This document shows, in pieces, positions 1 to 5,743 of a DNA stretch of 5,885 bases. The stretch covers positions 1 through 5,885 of the forward strand of contig JBOGGX010000166.1 of assembly GCA_050744245.1 (NCBI GenBank). The letters run 5' to 3'. Both the position numbers and the translations under genes were made by a program. The notes beneath the pieces were generated by a model. The model was not told where the DNA came from. It saw only the letters and a program-made list of their open reading frames with translations, and searched no databases. Position 1 is the stretch's first letter, and every line of letters starts with the position of its first letter. The DNA comes from JBOGGX01 sp050744245. GTDB lineage: Bacteria; Actinomycetota; Acidimicrobiia; Acidimicrobiales; JBOGGX01.

Positions 1-1169
1 CCTCGGTCGAGCAACGAGATGACCCTCGTCTGCGTGGCCGCCCCGTCATCGTCGGGACAGGGGTCGTGCTGGCCGCCAGCTACGAGGCCCGGGCGTACGG
101 CGTGCGCACCGCCATGGGCGGCGGGCACGCCCGCCGGCTGTGCCCGCGGGCGATCGTGGTCGAGCCCCGGATGCCGGCCTACGCCGAGGCCAGCAAGGCG
201 GTGTTCGAGTTGTTCGAACAGACGACGCCGCTGGTCGAGGGGCTGTCGATCGACGAGGCGTTCCTCGACGTCGGCGGGTTGAGGCGGGTCTCGGGCACGC
301 CCACCGACATCGCCGTGCGGTTGCGGAGCGACGTCCTCGAGCGGGTCGGTCTGCCCATCACGGTCGGGGTGGCCAGGACCAAGTTCCTCGCCAAGGTGGC
401 GAGCGGCGTGGCCAAGCCCGACGGACTGCTGGTGGTGGCGCCCGACACAGAGCTGGCCTTCCTCCACCCGCTCCCGGTCGAGCGGCTCTGGGGCGTCGGA
501 ACGGTGACCGCCAAGAAGCTCCACGGGCGGGGGATCACCACCGTCGGTCAGGTCGCCCAGCTCGGCGAGACGGCGCTGGCCGCGATCCTCGGTCGGGCGT
601 CGGGCCGGCACCTCCATGCCCTCGCCCACAACCACGACCCCCGGACGGTGCAGGTCGGCCGCCATGGACGCTCGATCGGGTCGCAGCGCGCCCTCGGGCG
701 CTCGCCAGCTTCACCCGACGTCGTCGACACCGCGGTCGTCGCCCTGGTCGACCGCGTCACCCGCCGGATGCGGGCAGCCAGGCGGGTCGGCCGCACCGTC
801 GTCCTCCGGTTGCGCTTCGGCAACTTCTCGCGGACGACTCGGTCGCACACGCTGTCTCTGGCGACCGCACAGACCCGGACGATCCTCGCCACGGTCCGGG
901 CGCTGCTGACGACGGCCATGCCGATGATCGAGCGTCACGGCCTCACGCTCATCGGCGTGGCGGTCGGCAACCTCGACGACGACAGAGCCATCCAGCTCGC
1001 GCTGCCGTTGGATCGTCACAGCGGCAGCGCCCTCGACGCCGCACTCGACGAGGTGCGTGACCGGTTCGGGTCCTCCGCCATCACGCGAGCCGTGCTGCTC
1101 GGCTCCGACCAGGGGCTGTCGGTGCCGCTGCTCCCGGATCGGGGAGCCCGTCCGGTCGGGGCGGCATGA
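1..1169 (+). CDS. dinB: DNA polymerase IV (Y-family translesion polymerase), 5' end cut off by window edge
   Basis: Error-prone DNA polymerase that copies past damaged template bases in the cytoplasm. Reading starts in frame at base 3 (bases 1-2 finish a codon) and 388 residues are visible. They open with SVEQRDDPRLRGRPVIVG, which in this family directly follows the first metal-binding DMDAFFA motif, so only about 10-25 N-terminal residues are missing. Visible motifs are YEARAYGVR (residues 27-35), the catalytic SIDEAFLDV (82-90, with the metal-binding Asp84 and Glu85), a helix-hairpin-helix region around LWGVGTVTAKKL, and a little-finger domain. QLALPL near the C-terminus resembles a beta-clamp-binding peptide. 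The tail RFGSSAITRAVLLG is usual for actinobacterial DinB. No frameshift is seen, and the length fits the family's roughly 400 residues. GTG at 66 lies inside the palm domain and is not the start. The gene is convergent with the minus-strand block and not obviously related to it. Confidence 0.95.
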   Translation, partial: SVEQRDDPRLRGRPVIVGTGVVLAASYEARAYGVRTAMGGGHARRLCPRAIVVEPRMPAYAEASKAVFELFEQTTPLVEGLSIDEAFLDVGGLRRVSGTPTDIAVRLRSDVLERVGLPITVGVARTKFLAKVASGVAKPDGLLVVAPDTELAFLHPLPVERLWGVGTVTAKKLHGRGITTVGQVAQLGETALAAILGRASGRHLHALAHNHDPRTVQVGRHGRSIGSQRALGRSPASPDVVDTAVVALVDRVTRRMRAARRVGRTVVLRLRFGNFSRTTRSHTLSLATAQTRTILATVRALLTTAMPMIERHGLTLIGVAVGNLDDDRAIQLALPLDRHSGSALDAALDEVRDRFGSSAITRAVLLGSDQGLSVPLLPDRGARPVGAA

Positions 1170-1308
1170 TGCTCGACCCGTCGAGGTTCAAAAGCCAGCG
1201 GGGCCCACACAGCCGAGATCCGCGCGTCATCGATGTCGATCACAGGGGCCGGCCACCTCCCGGGATCCAAGCCCGAGGCCCTGGCGGGCGGGACGCGACG
1301 AGGCGGCA
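1170..1308. other. Convergent intergenic gap between dinB and the acidic repeat protein gene
   Basis: Two genes face each other here, so transcription from both sides must end in or near this gap. A short hairpin (CTCGA, loop CCCG, TCGAG; 1172-1185) lies three bases after the dinB stop but has no T-run. A looser pairing (CAGGGGCC near 1243 with GGCCCTG near 1279) is also possible. Neither is a convincing intrinsic terminator. No gene is called here. Confidence 0.4.
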
Positions 1309-1746
1309 TCAGTCGTCGCTGTCGATGCTGTGGCCGCTCCCGGGGGAGCCCGCCGGCCCTGGAGCGGGCGCCGGGGCGGGGGAGTCCGCTGACTCGACCG
1401 AGGCCGGGGCAGGGGCCGGGGCGGGGGGCGGGCTGTCCTGGGCACTGTCGTTGGGCGAGTCGGCCCACTCCGGCGAGGGGTCGACCCAGCCGGGATCGTC
1501 CGGGCTGTCGTTGGGCGAGTCGGCCGACCCCTCGACGCTCTCGTTGGGCGAGTCGGCCGACTCCGGCGACCCGTCGTCGGCGACGCCGGGGGCGTCGGGC
1601 GACCCGTCGTCGGCGACGAGGGCGGCGGCAGGGCGGCGGTCGTTGAGGTCGATGCCGTCGTCGGCCGCGGCACCGATGGCGCCGCCGGCGGCGATCCCGG
1701 CGAGCGCGGCGCCGCCGGCGACCAGCTTCCATCGGGTGAGCTCCAT
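1309..1746 (-). CDS. Small exported or membrane-anchored acidic Ser/Pro/Asp repeat protein
   Basis: I do not recognise a named family. The 145-residue product begins MELTRWKLVAGGAALAGIAA, a short positive start followed by a hydrophobic Ala/Gly segment (about residues 7-28). This reads as a signal peptide or membrane anchor, so the rest should lie outside the cytoplasm. Residues 45-105 are low-complexity and strongly acidic, built on an 11-residue period (VADDGSPDAPG, VADDGSPESAD, SPNESVEGSAD), with SPNDS recurring. Residues 106-133 are Pro/Ala-rich (PAPAPAPA), and the end is SIDSDD. There are no Cys residues and no enzymatic motif. The start is well supported: AAAGGAGA lies six bases before the ATG. 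It is the last gene of the five-gene minus-strand block, 84 bases after the phosphotransferase gene, and that gap has its own repeated CTCA elements, so it may also be transcribed separately. A structural, ion-binding or wall-associated role is only a guess. Confidence 0.8.
   Translation of the reverse strand: MELTRWKLVAGGAALAGIAAGGAIGAAADDGIDLNDRRPAAALVADDGSPDAPGVADDGSPESADSPNESVEGSADSPNDSPDDPGWVDPSPEWADSPNDSAQDSPPPAPAPAPASVESADSPAPAPAPGPAGSPGSGHSIDSDD
1445..1618 (-). repeat. In-gene tandem repeats with 33-base period
   Basis: Two repeat families lie inside the acidic protein gene. On the + strand a 21-base unit containing TCGTTGGGCGAGTCGGCC begins at 1445, 1505 and 1538; the third copy differs by one base. 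A second 21-base unit containing GACCCGTCGTCGGCGACG begins at 1565 and 1598 with no differences. The last two copies of the first unit and both copies of the second are 33 bases (11 codons) apart. Near-identity at DNA level, synonymous sites included, suggests recent duplication rather than selection on protein alone. Confidence 0.85.
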
Positions 1747-1752
1747 CGTTCG

Positions 1753-1760
1753 TCTCCTTT
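1753..1760 (-). promoter_or_regulatory. Strong ribosome binding site for the acidic repeat protein
   Basis: The coding strand reads AAAGGAGA, then six bases, then the ATG at 1746. This is the best Shine-Dalgarno match in the window and fixes that start. Confidence 0.85.
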
Positions 1761-1796
1761 GAAGTAGGGGTTGTGCTCACAGGGTGCGGGACGGTG

Positions 1797-1824
1797 ATGA
1801 GGGGGGCGGGAGGTGGGGGTGAGA
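1797..1824 (-). promoter_or_regulatory. Candidate response-regulator site, three elements 11 bases apart
   Basis: On the + strand TGAG occurs at 1798 and 1820, exactly 22 bases apart, with a one-mismatch copy (GGAG) exactly midway at 1809. The coding strand therefore shows CTCA, CTCC, CTCA at 11-base steps. The set lies about 52-77 bases before the acidic repeat protein start, a normal place for an activator site. Equivalent pairs precede two other genes of the block. OmpR-family regulators bind tandem direct repeats about one helical turn apart; that this regulator binds here is inferred. Confidence 0.45.
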
Positions 1825-1830
1825 CTTCGC

Positions 1831-3066
1831 TCATCTGGCGCCGTGGGTGCCGTCGAGCCAGGCGCGTGCGAGCTCGAGGCGGCGGGCGGTGGCCTGCGGC
1901 CAGTTCGGCTCGAGGACCCGGAACGGGCCGGCGGCGAGCCCGACGGCGGCGGCGGCGATGCGAGCGCGAAGGTCGGCGTGGTCGAAGCGGCCCTCGGCGT
2001 GGGCGAGGACGGCGGCGCCGTAGCGCCTGACGAGCTTGGGGCGGTCGGTGACGAGCGCGAGGACCGACAGGTGAGCGCACAGGTTGGCGATGTCGTCGAC
2101 ACGGTGCCCGGCACCGGCGGTGTCGACATCGAGCAGTCCGCTGAACCGGCCGTGCTCGACGAGGAGCTGGGCCTCGTGGAGATCGCCGTGCACGGCCACG
2201 AGGTCGTGGTCGGCGAGCGACGCGGCGCGCAGGTCGGCGAGCAGGGAGTCGACGGTGGCGCGCAGCGCCGGGAGGGTGTCGGCGATGACGCTGCCGTGGT
2301 GGTCGGCGCTGGCCAAGACGTCCCTTCGTCGTGTCCCGCGCGACAGGTCGGCGGGGAGCCGGGCGAGAAGTGCGTCGATGGCTGGCGGCCCGGGCAGGGT
2401 GGCCTTGCCGGAGCGCATCACGTCTCGCAGGGTGCGGCCGGCGAGCCCGGGGAGCACGAGGATGCCGTCGTCGGTCCAGCCCAGGCTGTCGGGGACCGGG
2501 AGGCGGGCGGCGAGGGACCGGTGGGTGTCGTGCAAGGCCTCGACGGTGTGGGGGCGCACGACCTTGAGGAACAGGCGGCCGCGCCGTCCGGTGGCCTCGA
2601 TCACGGCGCGGCGGCCGGGGCGGTACGCACGGGGGCGCAGCTGGACGGTGCCGCCGTCGACGCCGAGAACGTCGAGGAGCGCGGCGACCCGGTCTCGGTC
2701 GAGCGCGGCCTGCAGTCCGGGCAGCGACGGGTCGATCGGCCATCGCCACACCGCGACCCGGGTGGTGCCGTCCTCGAGCACGGCCGCGCCGATGGGGATG
2801 CGTTCGCCGGTGGCGGCGACGACGGTCTCGGAGCTGGTGTGCCCGTCGGGCCAGGCAAGGTCGGCCCGGTACTGGACGATGGTGGACCGGTTGGGCTGGT
2901 GCGTGACCTGCCGCGGCGTCCAGCTTCGCAGCTCGCCGCCTGCTGCGCCCGCAGCTGCGCTCAGGATCCCGGCGCCGTCTGGGCCGAGCAGCAGCTGCAG
3001 CTCCGCCGGCCAGTCAGCCTCGGCGGGTTGGCGGACGGGCTCGGAGGGTGCGGGGACGGCGGCCAT
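1831..3066 (-). CDS. Maltokinase/aminoglycoside-phosphotransferase-fold protein, substrate unknown
   Basis: A 411-residue cytoplasmic protein of the APH/choline-kinase-like fold, which transfers phosphate from ATP to small molecules. Seen: LFLKVV with Lys168 as the likely ATP-binding lysine; LVLPGLAGRTLRD (203-215) as hinge; catalytic loop VHGDLHEAQLL with Asp295; and LLDVDTAGAG with Asp313/Asp315 in the metal-binding position. Gln300 takes the place of the usual Asn, as in maltokinases with HGDLHxGQ, so the enzyme is probably not dead. Residues 57-111 look like a second N-lobe-type segment without the lysine (see findings). No signal peptide or membrane segment is seen. ATG 3066 is the first usable start: reading upstream in frame meets no start codon before the stop of the response regulator gene, 57 bases away. 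No good ribosome binding site precedes it. It may act on a sugar or other metabolite, or have a signalling role with the two-component pair; the sequence does not decide. Confidence 0.85.
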   Translation of the reverse strand: MAAVPAPSEPVRQPAEADWPAELQLLLGPDGAGILSAAAGAAGGELRSWTPRQVTHQPNRSTIVQYRADLAWPDGHTSSETVVAATGERIPIGAAVLEDGTTRVAVWRWPIDPSLPGLQAALDRDRVAALLDVLGVDGGTVQLRPRAYRPGRRAVIEATGRRGRLFLKVVRPHTVEALHDTHRSLAARLPVPDSLGWTDDGILVLPGLAGRTLRDVMRSGKATLPGPPAIDALLARLPADLSRGTRRRDVLASADHHGSVIADTLPALRATVDSLLADLRAASLADHDLVAVHGDLHEAQLLVEHGRFSGLLDVDTAGAGHRVDDIANLCAHLSVLALVTDRPKLVRRYGAAVLAHAEGRFDHADLRARIAAAAVGLAAGPFRVLEPNWPQATARRLELARAWLDGTHGAR

Positions 3067-3100
3067 GGAACCGAGGGTGCGGGGCGGCGATTGGGCGACC

Positions 3101-3117
3101 CTGAGAGGGCGGTGAGG
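3101..3117 (-). promoter_or_regulatory. Candidate response-regulator site, two elements 11 bases apart
   Basis: The 57-base gap between the response regulator and phosphotransferase genes holds TGAG on the + strand at 3102 and 3113, exactly 11 bases apart. On the coding strand this reads CCTCAC then TCTCAG. The nearer element begins 36 bases before the phosphotransferase ATG, almost the same distance as the pair before the first gene of the block (35 bases). It may mark an internal, autoregulated promoter, though I see no clear -10 element. Confidence 0.4.
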
Positions 3118-3123
3118 GTGCTC

Positions 3124-3786
3124 TCATCCGGACGGGAGCCGGTAGCCCATGCCCCTCACGGTCTCGATCACGCCGTCGCCGAGCTTGCGGCGCAGGTAGC
3201 GGATGTACACGTCGACCACGTTGGAGCTCGGGTCGAAGTCGTACCCCCAGACATGGGACAGGAGCTGCTCGCGGCTGAGGACCTGGTCGGGATGGCGCAA
3301 GAAGGTCTCGGCCAGGGTGAACTCGCGGGCGGTGAGCTCGACGCACCGCTCGCCGACGGTGGCACGACGGGTGCGCAGGTCGAGGGTGACGCCGCCGGCG
3401 CGGAGCACGGTGGGCTCGCTGTCCCCGTTGTCGCGCAGTCGGACCCGGATGCGGGCGAGGAGCTCCTCGAAGCGGAACGGCTTGGCGATGTAGTCGTCGG
3501 CACCGCCGTCGAGGCCGGCAACGGTGTCATCGACACCCGAGCGGGCGGTGAGGATGACGACCGGCAGCCGCTCGCCGCGCCGGCGGATCTCGCGCAGAAC
3601 CTTCTGGCCGTCCCTCCCGGGCAGGCCGAGGTCCAAGATGACGAGGTCGAAGTCGGCGTCGCGGGCCATCGCGGCGGCGAGAGGGCCGGTCTCGGCAACC
3701 AGGGTGGAGAACCCGTTGGCCCGCAGCCCCTTCTCCAAGAACGCGGTGATGCGGGGCTCGTCCTCGGCGATCAGGATTCGGGTCAT
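3124..3786 (-). CDS. OmpR/PhoB-family DNA-binding response regulator
   Basis: A 220-residue transcription regulator switched on by phosphate from the histidine kinase encoded just upstream. The receiver domain (about 1-115) has the acidic pocket Glu8/Asp9, the phosphoacceptor Asp52 in VILDLGLPG, the switch Thr80 in VVILTAR, and Lys102 in YIAKPF. The winged-helix DNA-binding domain (about 125-218) shows ELTAREFTL, the recognition-region sequence SNVVDVYIRYLRRKL, and the ending VRGMGYRLPSG. All key residues are present and the length is normal. Its ATG overlaps the kinase stop as ATGA, and GAGGAGA stands seven bases upstream, so the start is secure and translation is coupled. Likely targets are the CTCA repeat sites in the gaps of this block (inferred). 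I give no gene symbol because many paralogues share these features. Confidence 0.95.
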   Translation of the reverse strand: MTRILIAEDEPRITAFLEKGLRANGFSTLVAETGPLAAAMARDADFDLVILDLGLPGRDGQKVLREIRRRGERLPVVILTARSGVDDTVAGLDGGADDYIAKPFRFEELLARIRVRLRDNGDSEPTVLRAGGVTLDLRTRRATVGERCVELTAREFTLAETFLRHPDQVLSREQLLSHVWGYDFDPSSNVVDVYIRYLRRKLGDGVIETVRGMGYRLPSG

Positions 3787-5258
3787 GTGCTGATCTCCTC
3801 GGTGTCATCGAAGGGGCCCACGACCGCGAGCGGTTCTGTCGTGTCCGGCCGCGGGGTGCCTGGTAGGACGATGGTGAACGTCGAGCCTGCGCCTGGGCGG
3901 CTGTCGAGCTCCACCCGGCCGTCGTGGACCTCCGCCACGGAGCGCACGATCGCCAAGCCCAACCCGGCCCCGTCGGAGCGTCGCCCTCGACTGCCGCCCC
4001 GCGCGAAGCGGTCGAAGATCCGGTCCCGCTCGGCCGGGTCGACGCCCGGGCCGGTGTCGCGCACCCACAACCGGATCCCGTCGACGGCCCAGGCGCTGCC
4101 GATGCCGACCTCGCTGTCCGCGGCGGTGTGCTCGATCGCGTTGCGGGCGAGGTTCAACACGGCCTGGGTGATCCGCTGCCGGTCGACCTCGACCTCCCCG
4201 GTGGCGCACGCGTCCAGCTGCCAGTCGCGCTCGCCTAGGGCACGGGCCTTGACCAGCAGGTCGGCGGTCAGGTCCGCGACCTCCACCGCCTCCGGCTGAA
4301 CGAAGTCCGGCTGTTCGGCCTTGGCCAGCAGCAACAGGTCGTCGACGATCCGCCCCATGCGGTCGAGCTCGTCGGTGACCAGCGCCACGGTCTCGCGGCG
4401 ATCGTCGGGGTCGTCGCCCATGAGCTCGAGGTGGCCGCGCACGATCGTGATCGGCGTGCGCAGCTCGTGGCCAGCGTCGTCGACGAAGGTCCGTTGGAGC
4501 GCGAACGCGGCGGCCAGCCGGTCCCGCATCTCGTTGAACTTGCCGGCGAGGCGGGCGATCTCGTCGTTGCCCTCGACCGGGATGCGCTGGGAGAGGTCGG
4601 TGTCGCTGATCGCCTCGGCCGTGTCGGTGAGCCGGCGAACCGGACGCAACAGCCGGCCCGCCACCACCCACGCCACGGCCGTGGCGACGACCAGGACGCC
4701 GACGGCCACGCCGGCCGCGACCTGGACGCCCGCCTCGATCTCGTCGCGCTCGCCCTGCACGAAGTTGGCGACCACGAACACGCCGTGGGTGCGGCCCTCG
4801 AAGGCCAGGGGCGCCGCCAGGTAGCGCACGGGGCCGGCCTCCGTCGAGAGCCGGCCCCGAGTCCCAGCCGTGAGGGACGCCCACTCGGACACGAGCTCCG
4901 GATCCTCGGCGAGGCGCAGCGGCGCGAGCGTGGACGCGTACGGGGCACCGTCGACGAACGTGAGGAACACCTCGCCTTCGACGGGGACGTTGCGCTCCAG
5001 GAAGGTGTCGAAGATCGCCCGGACGTCCCCGGCGAAGGGTTCGCCCGTCGCCGGATCGCGGCCACCGGCCAGCGAGGCAAGCTCGGTCCGCTCCTGTTCC
5101 AGGGAGGCATCGACCTCCCGGTCGAGCCGTTCCAGCAGCACGGCGCGCTGCACGAACAGCCCGGCCAGGGTCGCGCCGGCGACCAGGGCGACGAACGATC
5201 CCAGCACCCTCGCCCGGAACCCGGGACGGGACCCGCGACGGGACCGACCCTCAGTCAT
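3783..5258 (-). CDS. Membrane sensor histidine kinase (HAMP-HisKA-HATPase)
   Basis: A 491-residue inner-membrane sensor that autophosphorylates on His and passes phosphate to the adjacent regulator. Seen in order: basic N-terminus (GRSRRGSRPGFRAR); membrane helix about 17-37; extracytoplasmic sensor region about 38-178; second helix about 179-200; HAMP about 201-255 (RLLRPVRRLTDTAEAIS); HisKA with the phosphorylated His264 in DDAGHELRTP; N-box with Asn369 and Asn373 in LNLARNAIEHT; G1 box DTGPGVD (401-407); FDRF (415-418); G2 box GAGLGLAI (430-437). All catalytic boxes are intact. The sensor region has no Cys and no family I can name. I chose ATG 5258 because it directly precedes the basic segment and helix. 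The frame is open upstream to 5492, but that part is the shadow of the upstream gene. The start overlaps the upstream stop by eight bases; the end overlaps the regulator start (ATGA). Confidence 0.93.
   Translation of the reverse strand: MTEGRSRRGSRPGFRARVLGSFVALVAGATLAGLFVQRAVLLERLDREVDASLEQERTELASLAGGRDPATGEPFAGDVRAIFDTFLERNVPVEGEVFLTFVDGAPYASTLAPLRLAEDPELVSEWASLTAGTRGRLSTEAGPVRYLAAPLAFEGRTHGVFVVANFVQGERDEIEAGVQVAAGVAVGVLVVATAVAWVVAGRLLRPVRRLTDTAEAISDTDLSQRIPVEGNDEIARLAGKFNEMRDRLAAAFALQRTFVDDAGHELRTPITIVRGHLELMGDDPDDRRETVALVTDELDRMGRIVDDLLLLAKAEQPDFVQPEAVEVADLTADLLVKARALGERDWQLDACATGEVEVDRQRITQAVLNLARNAIEHTAADSEVGIGSAWAVDGIRLWVRDTGPGVDPAERDRIFDRFARGGSRGRRSDGAGLGLAIVRSVAEVHDGRVELDSRPGAGSTFTIVLPGTPRPDTTEPLAVVGPFDDTEEIST
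3794..3800 (-). promoter_or_regulatory. Ribosome binding site of the response regulator
   Basis: GAGGAGA on the coding strand lies inside the last codons of the kinase gene, seven bases before the regulator ATG. Together with the ATGA overlap it supports coupled translation of the pair. Confidence 0.7.
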
Positions 5259-5568
5259 CGTCGTCCCCGTCGTCGTCATCGTCATCGCCGTCGTCGGGCT
5301 CGTCGTCGCCCGAGTCGTCGTCATCATCGTCATCCGGCGGGGTCGGGCGGGGCGCGGGCGGGGTGGAGGGAGCGAGGGTGGGCGGCGGCACCACCGTCGC
5401 CGCTGGCGGTGTCGACGTGGCGGTCGGCTCCGGCGCGGGACCCTCCAGCTCGATGGGCTCGACCGGGGCGAGGGATGGGCGGTCCAGCACACGCCCCACC
5501 CCGTAGCCGACCAGCAACGCGGTGAGGCCGACGACCAGCACCGTCGCCGCCCGCCTGACGTGGGTCAT
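5251..5568 (-). CDS. Small membrane-anchored protein with Pro/Thr stalk and poly-Asp tail
   Basis: I recognise no family. The 105-residue product has a short basic start (MTHVRRA), one hydrophobic segment about residues 8-25 (VLVVGLTALLVGYGVG), a Pro/Ala/Thr-rich stretch about 43-78 and a tail (79-105) in which 22 of 27 residues are acidic (21 Asp, 1 Glu). The short basic N-terminus favours a signal-anchor or signal peptide with the tail outside. Its stop lies eight bases inside the start of the histidine kinase gene, so the two are probably translationally coupled and functionally linked. Start choice is moderate: ATG 5568 sits just before the hydrophobic segment but has no clear ribosome binding site. 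ATG 5628 in the same frame would add 20 residues and overlap the CTCA repeats; the frame is open to 5787. A role in binding cations or as an accessory to the sensor is inference; the tail could also simply be a flexible spacer. Confidence 0.75.
   Translation of the reverse strand: MTHVRRAATVLVVGLTALLVGYGVGRVLDRPSLAPVEPIELEGPAPEPTATSTPPAATVVPPPTLAPSTPPAPRPTPPDDDDDDDSGDDEPDDGDDDDDDGDDDD
5254..5334 (-). repeat. Degenerate GAC/GAT trinucleotide tract encoding the poly-Asp tail
   Basis: The + strand is a run of GTC/ATC triplets with a few interruptions. It codes for the acidic tail on the minus strand. Such tracts can change length in steps of three, which would lengthen or shorten the tail without breaking the overlap with the kinase gene. 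In the kinase frame the same tract produces several ATG codons. Confidence 0.8.
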
Positions 5569-5601
5569 GGCAGCAGCGTGGCTGGGACGATCGGGCGGCA
5601 C

Positions 5602-5618
5602 ATGAGACGACGATGAGG
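5602..5618 (-). promoter_or_regulatory. Candidate response-regulator site upstream of the block, two elements 11 bases apart
   Basis: On the + strand ATGAG occurs at 5602 and 5613, exactly 11 bases apart, giving CTCAT twice on the coding strand. The nearer TGAG is 35 bases before the ATG of the first gene. A CTCATC at 5624-5629 also forms a perfect 6-bp inverted repeat with GATGAG at 5612-5617 (6-base spacer). The place and spacing suit autoregulation by the encoded OmpR-type protein; binding is inferred. Confidence 0.45.
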
Positions 5619-5670
5619 ATCTTCTCATCTTGTGGCCTGTCCCGTCTCGGGCGACTGCAGGCCAACGGCT

Positions 5671-5688
5671 CCGCGACCGCTGTCGCGG
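5671..5688. other. Perfect 7-bp inverted repeat with 4-base loop
   Basis: CCGCGAC, loop CGCT, GTCGCGG. It lies about 103 bases before the first gene of the minus-strand block. It could be a leader hairpin, a dyad operator or part of a GC-type terminator for transcription from the right. There is no T-run on either side. GC-rich DNA forms such stems by chance, so confidence in any function is low. Confidence 0.3.
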
Positions 5689-5743
5689 TCGACGGTCGAG
5701 CGACCGGCGCGGCGGCCCGCGACGCCCTCCCCGACCGGGTGGC

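Noticed and set aside
1178..1210. tRNA-like string GAGGTTCAAAAGCC near the end of dinB, considered as a tRNA 3' end or attachment site
   Set aside because: The bases flanking TTCAAAA do not form a five-pair T-stem, and there is no acceptor or anticodon arm upstream, where dinB coding runs to 1169.
1016..2749. Minus-strand open frame of 577 codons
   Set aside because: Shadow frame of the phosphotransferase and acidic repeat genes, extending into antisense of dinB. Composition is Arg/Pro-rich low-complexity throughout most of its length.
1813..4299. Long + strand open frame of 828 codons
   Set aside because: It lies antisense to the phosphotransferase, regulator and kinase genes, which have complete catalytic motifs. 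Its translation is Gly/Val/Asp-biased with no recognisable domain, typical of the opposite strand of high-GC genes.
5259..5492. Upstream extension of the histidine kinase to ATG 5492
   Set aside because: The extra 78 residues are the out-of-frame reading of the poly-Asp protein gene (Arg/Pro then Met/Thr runs). The basic segment and membrane helix follow directly from ATG 5258.
4431..5525. + strand open frame of 364 codons opposite the kinase
   Set aside because: Antisense shadow of the kinase with no domain motifs and no ribosome binding site.
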